From Dyadobacter sp. NIV53 (GTDB taxonomy: Bacteria; Bacteroidota; Bacteroidia; Cytophagales; Spirosomataceae): 64,000 nucleotides of DNA. Under the pieces are notes generated by a model. It had not been told where the DNA came from. It made no database searches and saw nothing but the letters and a program-made list of their open reading frames with translations. Shown here piece after piece: positions 27,155 to 36,757 of the stretch (positions within the stretch are counted from its first letter, which is position 1; every line of letters starts with the position of its first letter). The stretch is from positions 4,870,501 to 4,934,500 of the forward strand of contig NZ_CP081299.1 of NCBI RefSeq assembly GCF_019711195.1, written 5' to 3'. Both the position numbers and the translations under genes were made by a program.

Positions 27155-27739
27155 ATGAAGAATTACCGCAGCTGCTCGGATGAGGATCTAACCTCCCTGG
27201 TGAAAAACGGGGAGGAAGCTGCATTCGATGAAATCTACAATCGATACTGGGATAAATTGTATTACACGGCACATCGCATGATGAAGTCGTCGGAGCTTGC
27301 AGAAGAAATCACGCAGGATACTTTTATGCTTTTCTGGATTAAAAGAGAGACCTTAAATATCCAGTTGCTTGGCCCCTATCTGGCAGCCATGCTTCGGTAT
27401 GAAGTTTACCGTGCACTTGCTAAATCAAAGCAAGCGCTGGAACTGGAAAAGAATATTAAAGAGCAATCTGTTTTTTCGGTTTCCATAGATGAGGAGATTG
27501 AGAACAAATTATTGCTGGAAATTATTACCGATCTTACCAATCAACTGCCCGAAAAATGCCGTTTGGTTTTTCAATACAATAAACTGCAAGACAGATCATT
27601 ACCTGACATTTGCCAAGAGTTGAATATTTCCCAGAAAACGGCAGAAGCACATCTGACAAAAGCACTAAAAGTTGTCAGAACGAATTTTAGTAATGTGGCT
27701 TATCTTCTTTTGCAAATATTCCTTTTTTCCGGGCACTGA
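27155..27739 (+). CDS. ECF-type RNA polymerase sigma-70 factor
   Basis: The 194-residue product has region 2 at about 10-75 (FDEIYNRYWDKLYYTAHRMM, then AEEITQDTFMLFW) and region 4 at about 128-175 (LPEKCRLVFQYNKLQDRSLP, then ISQKTAEAHLTKAL). This is the Bacteroidota group of ECF sigma factors that work with FecR anti-sigma proteins and STN-domain SusC transporters. The order sigma, FecR, SusC, SusD follows directly and forms a textbook cell-surface signalling unit. Substrate binding at the SusC would activate transcription of its own transport genes. Confidence 0.93.
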   Translation: MKNYRSCSDEDLTSLVKNGEEAAFDEIYNRYWDKLYYTAHRMMKSSELAEEITQDTFMLFWIKRETLNIQLLGPYLAAMLRYEVYRALAKSKQALELEKNIKEQSVFSVSIDEEIENKLLLEIITDLTNQLPEKCRLVFQYNKLQDRSLPDICQELNISQKTAEAHLTKALKVVRTNFSNVAYLLLQIFLFSGH

Positions 27740-27804
27740 AAGTCCAGTTACATTGCAACGTGATTGTGGATTCTACTTTATTCTATCGTTTCTGCCGATA
27801 TCAC

Positions 27805-27849
27805 ATCGCTATGCGATTTGAGTTATTTTTCCAAAATGCCGTCAGGCAT
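27805..27849. repeat. REP-like double palindrome
   Basis: ATCGC-TAT-GCGAT (27805-27817) is followed 18 bp later by ATGCC-GTCA-GGCAT (27836-27849) and GTAAC. The layout of two short hairpins and a GTAAC tail is similar to the elements near 3095 and 4641. It lies between sigma factor and FecR genes. Confidence 0.5.
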
Positions 27850-27971
27850 GTAACTTTTATCAAGCTACAATTTATTACACCGCAAACTCCCTGAAAAAAA
27901 AATTCTGCAACTAAGGGGTTTTGTTTAAATCTCTACTCTATATATAACAAAGGGCAAATCCCCGCTTTGCA

Positions 27972-28959
27972 ATGACACAGGAGCAGATAAAACAATTGGC
28001 ACAAAAGTTCCTGGACGGAACAGCAACTGAAGAAGAAAAGAAGTTGCTGCACGACTGGTACGACGGACAGAACCCTGCCGTATCAGAACCTGAAACTGTG
28101 TTTACAAAAGAGGAGGAAACAGAGGAGGATTTAAAATTCCGTATGCTGGCTAACCTGAAAATATTGCAGCAACCTGTTTCGGAAAGAAAAGCAATTCCGT
28201 TTACATGGATCAGAACATTTACAAAATGGTCAACGGTTGCTGCCGCCGTTGTGATACTTGGTTTTTTCTTTTGGGTAGATAAAAACAAAACAAACACTCC
28301 TGAAACTAACACCATTTCCGTACACGCACCATTAGGAAAAACATTAGCCATAAATCTCCCCGACGGGTCGCATGTGTGGCTCAATGCAGGTTCCAGCATG
28401 ACTTATCCAAAGTCATTTACAGCTAAAACCAGAGAAGTTATTTTAAAAGAGGGACAGGCATTTTTTGATATTGTCCACCAATCAAAGCGGCCATTTATTG
28501 TTCATGCCAAATCCCTGGACATCACTGTATTGGGAACCTCATTTGATGTAAAAGCTTACAAAAATGATCCTGACATAAAAGTAACGGTAAAAACAGGAAA
28601 GGTAGGAGTAACATTAATTGACAAACCCAACCAGCCTGCTATGATGCTCCTGCCCGCAGAGCAGGTGACAGTACCTGAAAAAACCGCCAAAATACAGATT
28701 ACCGAAATCAGCAAACCTGCAATTGCTCCGTGGAAAGAAAATCGACTGGTATTTGAAGACGAAATGCTATCGGAAGTTTTTCGTGTCCTTGAGGAGAAAA
28801 TACAATCAGCATATTATTGTAGATAAAGAAGGATTATCATCAGAAAAGATTTCGCTTACACTGGACAATCAACCTATGACGGATGTTCTGAAAGTTTTAA
28901 GCTTTTCGAAAAAATTTAATTATTCACAACTAAACGACAGCACGATAGTAGTCAGATAA
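27972..28959 (+). pseudogene. FecR family anti-sigma factor, frameshifted near the C-terminus
   Basis: The N-terminal cytoplasmic part (DGTATEEEKKLLHDWYDG) is followed by one membrane helix (about 78-96, including AAAVVILGFFFWV), and then the FecR domain: APLGKTLAINLPDGSHVWLN, GQAFFDIVHQSKRPFIVHA and TVLGTSFDVKAY. At four A (28797-28800) the frame breaks and stops at 28826. One A fewer gives EEKYNQHIIVDKEGLS and runs on to 28959 through the FecR C-terminal DUF4974 domain, ending NDSTIVVR. The DUF4974 part touches the STN domain of the SusC partner, so the break would cut surface signalling if real. It may be a sequencing error. Confidence 0.87.
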
Positions 28960-29126
28960 AAACTAAAAAAACGGGCCGGTTTTCAAGGAAAGCAGGTTCA
29001 CAAAAAACCGGGAACACGGCAAATGTCCCCGGCCAAAGATTTCCTTCTGCTAAGACATGCTTCGAACCATAGATAGCAGGAAAGGAAGAGAGTTTAACAG
29101 GTCAACCATTAAACATCAAAACAAAT

Positions 29127-32100
29127 ATGGTGAATAATTACCATAAGGGATTCCCCTTACTCAAAAAATGTATGCGCATTTCTACGCTTATTTTAGGTAT
29201 AAACCTGCTTAGCACGGCCCTGTTGATGGCCGGCACGAGCGAGGCGCAGCGTCTTACAATGGATATCAGGCAAACAAGGGTAAAAAATGTTTTCAAACAG
29301 ATTGAACAACAAGCCGGAGTAACTTTTGCCTATGATGAAAAACTGATCCGCAATGCTCCGCAGGTCACACTTTATGTAATGGGATTGCCAATACCTGATA
29401 TTCTGGAACTTATCGAAAAACAGACTTCCCTGGAATTCAGGCAGGTTGGCAAGATGATTGGCGTTACTGAAAAATCCAGAATGGAGAAAGACAGGGAAGC
29501 CAGGGAACCGGTTGTCCATACAGTTCTTCGCCCGGTAAAAGGTAAAGTGACCGATGAAAAAGGTGAGCCGCTGCCTTCTGTTTCTATTCGGGTAAAAGGA
29601 ACAACCGGCGGAACAATGACGGATCTGAATGGCGATTTCATTATTGATGTCGCAGGTGATGAATCCATTCTGATATTCAGTTTCATTGGATTTGTAGCTC
29701 AGGAAATCATGGTCGGTTCACGTTCATCTGTGGAAATTCAGTTGCAGCCGGATGTATCGACACTATCCGAACTCGTTGTGACCGGTTACAGTTCTCAACG
29801 CAAAAAGGATTTGATCGGGGCCGTTTCCGTGGTAGATGTGGATCAACTTAAGCAAACTCCCGACGGGCAGGTAGCCAACCAGTTACAGGGACGTGCTTCC
29901 GGTGTTACCATTTCAGGATCAGGACAGCCTGGCCAGCCGCCACAGATCAGTATACGCGGCTTAAATACTTTTGGAAATAATTCGCCTCTTTATGTTGTTG
30001 ACGGAGTACCAACACTCAGTATTGCAGATCTGAATACGAATGATATTGCTTCCATGCAGGTATTGAAAGATGCCGGATCAGCTTCCATTTACGGTTCAAG
30101 GGCGGCAAATGGGGTTATCATTATTACAACGAAAAAAGGAAAAGACAAAGTAAAGGTCTCTTACAGCGCCTGGTATGGTATGCAAACCCCTCCGGGTGGA
30201 AATGTATGGAATACGCTGAACCCGCAGGAGCAGGCACAATTGAAATTCAACGTTCAGAAAAATACCGGATCGGCCGTTGGTGACGATCAGTATGGCTATG
30301 GCACTACACCTGTTCTTCCTGATTATATATTGCCAACCGGTGCCAGGGAAGGCGACCCGGATACTGATCCTTCTTTGTATTACGTCAATCCGAACTATAC
30401 TTCTGTAGATGATTTCAACACTTTTAACCAGATCGTTAAAGCCAATAAAACAGGTACGGACTGGTTTCACGAAATATTCAAAAAAGCACCATCAACCAGT
30501 CACAACATCTCATTAAGTGGCGGCAGTGACCAGGGTAGTTATATGTTCTCAATGAACTATTTCAATCAGCAGGGTGCTTTGACGAATACGTATCTGAAAC
30601 GATATACTTTACGTTCCAACAGTCAGTATAATATTGGAAAGCATATCAGGATTGGCGAAAATCTTGCTTATTCTATTTCTGATAATCCTAAAACTGCTGT
30701 ATCAGACGGTGGTTCTGCTATTGCATTTTCATTCCGGATGCAGCCTATTATTCCGGTTCATGATATTATGGGAAATTATGCAGGAAGCCGTGCCACGGGA
30801 ATGGGTGATGCATTTAATCCGGTTGCTATGCGTGATCGTACCCGCTATAACAAAGGACAGGACAACAGGTTATTTGGGAATGTATTTGCAGAAGTTGACC
30901 TGTTTAAATACTTCACTTTACGTACCAGCTTAGGAGGAGAAAATTATTCAGGAAGATGGAGTTCTTTTGATTTTCCAAGTTATGAAAACAAGGAAAATAC
31001 CAATACGAATACGTACAACGAAGGGTCTTCATCGGGCTTCAACTGGACCTGGACCAATCTTGTTACTTTTCATAAAACTTTCCGGAAACATGAACTGACT
31101 GTTATTGCAGGAACTGAGGCATATAACAATAAAGATTACAGCGTTGGAGGAAGTACGCAAGGTTACTTTTCCTTTGACCCTAATTATATGACTCTTGGAA
31201 CAGGATCGGGAACCAGATCCAATTATAGTGACCGTGGATCTGATGCTTTATTTTCCTTAATTGGCCGTGTCGATTATATCTATAATGACAAATATTTATT
31301 TGGTGCTACCATAAGAAGAGACGGAGCTTCAAAGTTCATTAACGAGCGATACGGTATATTTCCGGCAGTAAGTGCTGGCTGGCGTATTTCCCAGGAAAAT
31401 TTCATGAAAGGAATAAGCTGGCTGGACGACCTGAAAATACGAGCGAATTACGGTGTAATGGGAAATCAGATCAATGTCAGTACAGGTAATCCATTTACAA
31501 CTTATAGCTCTAACCGCCGCAGTTCTTATTACGATTTGAACGGAACCGGAGGCTCAGGCGCTGTTGAAGGTTTTGAGAAATCACATATAGGAAATCCTGA
31601 TGGAATATGGGAAAAAGATATTAGTACCAATTTTGGTATAGATGCTACTTTCTTTAAAGGCAAACTGGACGTGATCGCCGATTATTACATTAAAGATATT
31701 AAGGATCTGCTATTCGCTCCGTCATTGCTCGGAACGGCTGGCGGCGGAGCGCCTCCATCTGTGAACATAGGCCGGATGAAAAATAAAGGAATTGATTTAC
31801 AAATTAATTCCAGGATTGATATTACAGGGGATTTAAAATTGAATGCAACACTGACCTTTACTTCTTACAATAATAAAATCCTGAAAGTAACCAATGGCGC
31901 TAATTATTTTGATCAGGATGGCCGTGGATTTGACGGTGCTTCTATTGTCAGAAATCGCGTTGGAAATTCAATCGGACAGTTTTTTGGTTATAAAGTAATT
32001 GGTTTCTGGAATTCTGAGGAGGAAATAGCCACTGCTAATGCACTCGCTGTGGCACAAACCGGAGACCCGAATGCAGTGTTTCAGGATGGGGCAGCACCCG

Positions 32101-32690
32101 GACGTTTTCGATATGAAAATAATAGCGGCGACGGACAAATCACGTCCGCCGACCGTACGATGCTGGGCAATCCGAATCCGGATTTCAGCTATGGCTTAAA
32201 CCTTGGCTTTAATTACAAACGATTCGATTTCAGTCTATTTATGTATGGTGTACAGGGTAATGAGGTCTGGAACCAGACACTCTGGTGGAGCGATTTCAAC
32301 TCTTCACGTTCTGGTGCAAAAAGTAAAACAGCACTTTATAATTCCTGGACCCCCGAAAATCACAATGCCAAAGCACCGATTCAGGAAAACAACAGTTCAT
32401 TTAGTACGATCAATGTTCCCAATTCTTATTTTGTTGAAAACGGATCGTACCTGAGAGCTAAAAATATCCAGATCGGCTATGCTTTTTCACCCGCATTTCT
32501 GAAAAAAATCAAGACCCAGCAATTGCGTGTTTACCTGCAGGCCACTAATCTATTCACTATTACAGGTTATTCCGGACTTGATCCGGAAATCAGTAAAAAT
32601 ACGGACGGACCTCAAACCGTATTTGGTATAGACGAAGGTTCTTATCCTGCTTCCAGACAATATACAGTTGGGCTTAATCTTACATTTTAA
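29127..32690 (+). CDS. SusC-like TonB-dependent transporter with STN signalling domain
   Basis: The 1187-residue product begins with a signal region, then an STN domain (TRVKNVFKQIEQQAGVTFAY at about 50-69), a carboxypeptidase-regulatory-like domain (GKVTDEKGEPLPSVSIRVKG), a plug (YVVDGVPTLS, SIYGSRAANGVIIITTKKGK) and a 22-strand barrel ending in LNLTF. The STN domain shows that this is a sigma-regulated transporter that signals through the FecR protein encoded 167 bp upstream. The cargo is unknown. The SusD-like partner begins 20 bp after the stop. The gene is intact, in contrast to the SusC of the phosphonate-type locus. Confidence 0.95.
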   Translation: MVNNYHKGFPLLKKCMRISTLILGINLLSTALLMAGTSEAQRLTMDIRQTRVKNVFKQIEQQAGVTFAYDEKLIRNAPQVTLYVMGLPIPDILELIEKQTSLEFRQVGKMIGVTEKSRMEKDREAREPVVHTVLRPVKGKVTDEKGEPLPSVSIRVKGTTGGTMTDLNGDFIIDVAGDESILIFSFIGFVAQEIMVGSRSSVEIQLQPDVSTLSELVVTGYSSQRKKDLIGAVSVVDVDQLKQTPDGQVANQLQGRASGVTISGSGQPGQPPQISIRGLNTFGNNSPLYVVDGVPTLSIADLNTNDIASMQVLKDAGSASIYGSRAANGVIIITTKKGKDKVKVSYSAWYGMQTPPGGNVWNTLNPQEQAQLKFNVQKNTGSAVGDDQYGYGTTPVLPDYILPTGAREGDPDTDPSLYYVNPNYTSVDDFNTFNQIVKANKTGTDWFHEIFKKAPSTSHNISLSGGSDQGSYMFSMNYFNQQGALTNTYLKRYTLRSNSQYNIGKHIRIGENLAYSISDNPKTAVSDGGSAIAFSFRMQPIIPVHDIMGNYAGSRATGMGDAFNPVAMRDRTRYNKGQDNRLFGNVFAEVDLFKYFTLRTSLGGENYSGRWSSFDFPSYENKENTNTNTYNEGSSSGFNWTWTNLVTFHKTFRKHELTVIAGTEAYNNKDYSVGGSTQGYFSFDPNYMTLGTGSGTRSNYSDRGSDALFSLIGRVDYIYNDKYLFGATIRRDGASKFINERYGIFPAVSAGWRISQENFMKGISWLDDLKIRANYGVMGNQINVSTGNPFTTYSSNRRSSYYDLNGTGGSGAVEGFEKSHIGNPDGIWEKDISTNFGIDATFFKGKLDVIADYYIKDIKDLLFAPSLLGTAGGGAPPSVNIGRMKNKGIDLQINSRIDITGDLKLNATLTFTSYNNKILKVTNGANYFDQDGRGFDGASIVRNRVGNSIGQFFGYKVIGFWNSEEEIATANALAVAQTGDPNAVFQDGAAPGRFRYENNSGDGQITSADRTMLGNPNPDFSYGLNLGFNYKRFDFSLFMYGVQGNEVWNQTLWWSDFNSSRSGAKSKTALYNSWTPENHNAKAPIQENNSSFSTINVPNSYFVENGSYLRAKNIQIGYAFSPAFLKKIKTQQLRVYLQATNLFTITGYSGLDPEISKNTDGPQTVFGIDEGSYPASRQYTVGLNLTF

Positions 32691-32709
32691 TTTTCCAAAG
32701 AGACATAAT

Positions 32710-34488
32710 ATGAAAAAGTCAATTCAATATATGGTCGTTCTTTGCATGATGACCTGTCTTCCGGTTTTGCAATCCTGTAAAGATGATTTTTTGGATAAAC
32801 CGGTTCAGGGTGCACTGGGCGATGGTGTACTTGCCAACGAAAAAGGAATAGACGCACTTTTGACCGGAGCTTATGCAGCACTTGACGGCCAGGGCGATTT
32901 TACAGGCGGAAGTGGCTGGGAATCAGCTCCTGACAACTGGATTTATGGAGCCATAGCCGGCGGCGATGCGCACAAAGGAAGTGATGGTGGTGACCAAACC
33001 CCGATTAATGCCATTGCTACATTCAGCACAGGAGGCGATAATGGTTTTTTTGATACTAAATGGAAAGCTTTATACGAAGGTGTTGCCAGGACAAACAGTG
33101 TGTTAAAATTACTGGCTACACTTACAGAGATGCCGGAAGCAGATAAGAAAAACGTTGAAGCGCAGGCCAAATTCCTGAGGGCACATTATTATTTTGAATT
33201 AAAGAAAATGTGGAATATGGTTCCCTGGATCGATGAAACGACTACGAACTATAACCAGTCAAACGATCAGGATATCTGGCCAATGATCGAAGCGGATTTC
33301 AAACTTGCTTATGAAAATCTGCCCGCAACACAATCGCAGGTTGGCCGGGCTAACAAATGGGCGGCAGGAGCATATCTTGCCAAAACCTATTTGTATCAGC
33401 ATAAAGACGCTTTGGCTATTCCTGTTTTTACCGACGTAATTACAAACGGTGTAACAACAAACGGGTTGAAATATGACCTTGTTGCTTATAAGGACAATTT
33501 CGATGCGGCTACTAAAAACAATGCTGAATCCGTATTTGCGATACAAATGGTTGCGAATGACGGAACGCTCGATATTACCAATGCCAATCAGGGCGGAATG
33601 CTGAACTTCCCGTATGGAACCGGTGCTCCGTTTGCCTGCTGTGGATTTTACCAGCCTTCGCAGGTTTTGGTTAATACATTCAGAACAGACGCCAATGGCC
33701 TTCCTTATCTGGACGATTACAATGCGCATGCCGTAAAAAGTGATAAAGGGCTTAATTCTGAAACAGCATTTACACCGGATGCCGGAACGCTCGATCCGCG
33801 CCTGGACTGGACAGTTGGCCGTCGAGCCATTCCTTACCACGACTGGGGATTGTTTCCGGGAATGGATTGGGTACGTGATCAGTCTTATGCAGGGCCATAT
33901 GCACCTAAAAAGAATATCCACAGACAAAAAAACCAGGATATTTATGCTGATTTGAGTTCCTGGGGACCGGGTAATGCGATCAATGTATTGGTCATCCGTT
34001 TTGCAGATGTGTTATTAATGGCCGCCGAAGCAGAAACGGCAGCAGGAAGTGTGGCAAAAGCGGAAGAATATGTAAACCGTGTAAGAAACAGGGCCGCGGA
34101 TAAAACGGGATGGCTTTACAAATATATCAGTGACGCCAATCCTTTAGGCGGATTTTCGACTACACCAGCTGCTAACTACACAATCAAACCATATCCTGCG
34201 GGGTCTCTTGCTGCAAAAGGAAAAGATTATGTGCTGAAAGCAATTTATTATGAGCGTGATATTGAACTTGCGATGGAAGGCCACCGGTTTTTTGACCTGG
34301 TTCGCTGGGGAATTGCTGAAAAGCAGCTGACTTCATTTTTCGGATACGAATCAAAAGTCACGACTGACCTTGCAGGAGGTAAATTTATTACCGGGAAGAA
34401 TAATTATTATCCGATTCCTCAGGCAGAAATCGACAGAAGTGTGGAGAACGGAGTTGCAAAGCTAAAACAAAATCCTGGGTATAACTGA
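32710..34488 (+). CDS. SusD/RagB family nutrient-binding lipoprotein
   Basis: The start chosen is ATG 32710, giving 592 residues with a lipoprotein signal (CLPVLQSC, acylated Cys about 21) followed by KDDFLDKPVQGALGD. The helical repeat core has AQAKFLRAHYYFELKKMWNMVP, and the C-terminal RagB block has YERDIELAMEGHRFFDLVRWG and NNYYPIPQAEIDRS, both signatures of the SusD/RagB family. It partners the STN-type SusC encoded just upstream. A strong bidirectional terminator follows directly. No glycan-degrading enzymes are beside it, so the substrate cannot be inferred. Confidence 0.95.
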   Translation: MKKSIQYMVVLCMMTCLPVLQSCKDDFLDKPVQGALGDGVLANEKGIDALLTGAYAALDGQGDFTGGSGWESAPDNWIYGAIAGGDAHKGSDGGDQTPINAIATFSTGGDNGFFDTKWKALYEGVARTNSVLKLLATLTEMPEADKKNVEAQAKFLRAHYYFELKKMWNMVPWIDETTTNYNQSNDQDIWPMIEADFKLAYENLPATQSQVGRANKWAAGAYLAKTYLYQHKDALAIPVFTDVITNGVTTNGLKYDLVAYKDNFDAATKNNAESVFAIQMVANDGTLDITNANQGGMLNFPYGTGAPFACCGFYQPSQVLVNTFRTDANGLPYLDDYNAHAVKSDKGLNSETAFTPDAGTLDPRLDWTVGRRAIPYHDWGLFPGMDWVRDQSYAGPYAPKKNIHRQKNQDIYADLSSWGPGNAINVLVIRFADVLLMAAEAETAAGSVAKAEEYVNRVRNRAADKTGWLYKYISDANPLGGFSTTPAANYTIKPYPAGSLAAKGKDYVLKAIYYERDIELAMEGHRFFDLVRWGIAEKQLTSFFGYESKVTTDLAGGKFITGKNNYYPIPQAEIDRSVENGVAKLKQNPGYN

Positions 34489-34499
34489 TTGCGTTTTTC

Positions 34500-34538
34500 T
34501 TTTGTTCGCTGTTCGCAAATCGCGAACAGCGAACAAAA
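34500..34538. terminator. Strong bidirectional terminator
   Basis: TTTTGTTCGCTGTTCGC (34500-34516) pairs perfectly with GCGAACAGCGAACAAAA (34522-34538), with a 5-nt loop and T runs on both sides. It separates the SusD gene from the convergent gene ending at 34556. Confidence 0.9.
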
Positions 34539-34555
34539 TTTTATGACTTTCATGA

Positions 34556-35053
34556 TCAGATCACCCTCAGGCTTTCATCATAAAACCCCTTCCATACATC
34601 TACAATTTCTTCCATAGTCTCCGGCGGTTCGGCCAGATAAGCCTGTATTTTAACAAGATTCTCCGATCTTGAGCCCGTTTCGGCACACTTTACAAGATCT
34701 ACCAGCAACTTATCAATTTCTACGGAATCTTCCAGCCAGTTTTTGCTGTATTTGGTATACCAGTTTTCGTTTAAAAAAACATAACCATCATATCTGTAAG
34801 CATCCGAAACACCGTATTTGTCGATAACAATTGGTTCTGTCGGTCTTTCCTTATCTAAATCCTTATCACTGAAAAGCTCTCGTCCATCACCAATCAGGGC
34901 TATAAATCTGTTCGTCATTGTCATAATCTCAGGGTTTATTTCGGGTAAATCGTTCTCTGGCAATGATCGTAAATTATCATGCCGACATAACGGATTTCGT
35001 TTCGTATCAGTGTAATTTTCAGTTTTTTCCAATTGATAACCAACCTTTTCCAA
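34556..35053 (-). CDS. Conserved hypothetical protein
   Basis: The frame gives 165 residues from TTG 35053, overlapping the end of the EamA gene by 35 bp. The start is uncertain: an ATG at residue 44 (MTMTNRFIALIGDGRELFSD) is another choice. The product is acidic, soluble and has no signal or membrane segments. Visible stretches include DAYRYDGYVFLNENWYTKYS and DVWKGFYDESLRVI. I recognise no family. The position after the exporter gene on the same strand suggests cotranscription, but not function. Confidence 0.5.
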   Translation of the reverse strand: MEKVGYQLEKTENYTDTKRNPLCRHDNLRSLPENDLPEINPEIMTMTNRFIALIGDGRELFSDKDLDKERPTEPIVIDKYGVSDAYRYDGYVFLNENWYTKYSKNWLEDSVEIDKLLVDLVKCAETGSRSENLVKIQAYLAEPPETMEEIVDVWKGFYDESLRVI

Positions 35054-35974
35054 ATATCCTGAGTTCTTTATATTCTTGTATTTTCGTCAGAAGAACGCCG
35101 AAAAGAATGACTGCAAGTCCGATTACCTGCATGGTCGAAAATGTTTCACCAATAAATAACCAGCCAGCAAAAACAGCGACAACCGGATTTACATAAGTAT
35201 GCGTCCCTACCAATGCAGGCGGACGAATAGTTAGCAACCATGTAAATGCCAGAAAAGCAACCATTGAACCCATGGTAATCATATAGGCCAGACCACCCCA
35301 GGCTTGCAGTGAAATATGATCAGGAGAAAAACGGCTCCACTCGCCGGTTGGGAATGCCAGAAATGCGCTGAATATTCCCGCAGCTATCAATTGGATACTC
35401 GTAACCATGGTATTCGAATAAGCTTCCGTATTCACTTTCTTTCCATATAAAGAACCGCCAACCCACAAAACGGCACTTAAAAGCAAAACCAGGTTTCCAA
35501 TCAGTTCCATACCATTTGTTTCCGTATGTGATGCGGAAGAAGAGGAAAACAGAACAAGCCCGGCAAAACCAATGCACAAACCGGCGATAATTAGTTTTTG
35601 AGAAAAATAAAACCGCCAGAGTTTTCTTTCAAACAAAATATATAAAAATGGTTCGCATGCAATTACTGTTGCTGCATGCCGCTTCCAATATATTGTTCAG
35701 CCCAGGTAACCAGGCCAGAACCGCCAACCAATGCAACCGTACCGCTTATGGCCGATGGAACAACAATATCCAAAGGCGGAACTTTATATCCTTTTATTTT
35801 ACAATAAGTAAAAAGTAAAATTCCGGCAATGAAAAAACGGAAAGCCGACAATACAAATGGAGGAAATCCCTGTAAAGTGTATGCAATAGCCAGGTAGGTT
35901 GTTCCCCAAACAATGTAAATGGCTATAAAAGCCATCGTTACTTTCCATTGCGGTATGGTTTCCACTTGTACCAT
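35019..35974 (-). pseudogene. EamA/RhaT family exporter, frameshifted
   Basis: The first part from ATG 35974 (IVWGTTYLAIAYTLQGFPPF, FRFFIAGILLFTY) is a clear EamA half ending AEQYIGSGM. The frame then stops after three codons. Adding one C near 35675 on the given strand restores ATVIACEPFLYILFERK and the frame continues to 35019, with about ten membrane segments in all and a second EamA half (THTYVNPVVAVFAGWLFIGE). Such carriers export amino acids or other metabolites. The gene is divergent from the CGNR regulator gene, with a palindrome between them. The one-base loss is either a mutation or a sequencing error. Confidence 0.85.
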
Positions 35975-36005
35975 TTTTGAATTTTTTACGTTCTAATTTT
36001 AATAT

Positions 36006-36037
36006 GATAGTAAAAATATATTAATTTTATTACTATC
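36006..36037. promoter_or_regulatory. Candidate operator palindrome between exporter and CGNR gene
   Basis: GATAGTAA (36006-36013) and TTACTATC (36030-36037) form an inverted repeat with a 16-bp AT-rich centre, in the 91-bp divergent gap. This is a likely binding site for the CGNR-type regulator encoded 28 bp to the right, controlling both directions. Confidence 0.5.
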
Positions 36038-36065
36038 AAAAATTATTTAACTAGTTATAATAAAA

Positions 36066-36704
36066 ATGTCAATACTGCGAACTCTTGAAACAATGACTCT
36101 GGACGGCGGTGCTTTGCCATTTCATTTTATCAATACGGTCCGGGACAGAAAGGTGGAGCATGTCCACAATTACCTTACCAGCTACCAGGATATTATCACA
36201 TGGTGCCGGCGACTGAAATTGATGGAAGAACCTGAGCTGGAAAAATTAAGAAATTACGCTTTGAACAACAACGAAGAGTCCGAAAAAGCATATAATAAAG
36301 CCATCGGCCTGCGTGAAATTATGTATGATCTTTTTTCAGCCATAGCTGCCAGCCAAAAACCTGATGCTGCAATCCTGAAAAAATTCAATGGTTATTTGTC
36401 AGAAGCTTTGTCAAAAATCAGCCTTACGTTTGATCATGAAAAGTTTCCTTTTGAGATTGATCGTGTTACTATTCAGCTGGATAAACCAATTTGGATAGTA
36501 TTAAAAGATACGTATAGGCTGCTCAATGAAGACGACAGAAACAGAATGAAAGAATGCAAAAAGTGTGGCTGGATTTTTCTGGATCACACCAAAAACAATA
36601 CTAAATTATGGTGTAATCCACTGATCTGCGGAAGTACGTCAAAAGCAACACGATATTACCACAATAAAAAACGTGGATCGGCAGATGCGAAAATTAAGAT
36701 TTGA
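36066..36704 (+). CDS. ABATE/CGNR zinc finger regulator with altered CGNR motif
   Basis: The 212-residue product has an N-terminal ABATE-like domain (GGALPFHFINTVRDRK) and a C-terminal zinc finger: Cys164 and Cys167 in ECKKCGWIFLDHTKNN, then Cys183 and Cys188 in WCNPLICGSTSKATRYYHNK. The classical signature is CGNR; here it reads CGST, while the four Cys are kept. Proteins of this family are thought to be stress-related transcription regulators. It is divergent from the EamA exporter gene and a palindrome lies between the two, so control of the exporter is likely. Confidence 0.8.
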   Translation: MSILRTLETMTLDGGALPFHFINTVRDRKVEHVHNYLTSYQDIITWCRRLKLMEEPELEKLRNYALNNNEESEKAYNKAIGLREIMYDLFSAIAASQKPDAAILKKFNGYLSEALSKISLTFDHEKFPFEIDRVTIQLDKPIWIVLKDTYRLLNEDDRNRMKECKKCGWIFLDHTKNNTKLWCNPLICGSTSKATRYYHNKKRGSADAKIKI

Positions 36705-36757
36705 TGCATCTGAAACAGAACAGCTGGCGATTGTGTTATTGAAAATAAATTACTAAA

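Noticed and set aside
29193..33927. Several minus-strand frames of 75-222 codons under the second SusC/SusD pair
   Set aside because: They lie inside well-supported genes, lack starts with context and are rich in Arg/Ser/Cys, as expected for complements of coding DNA.
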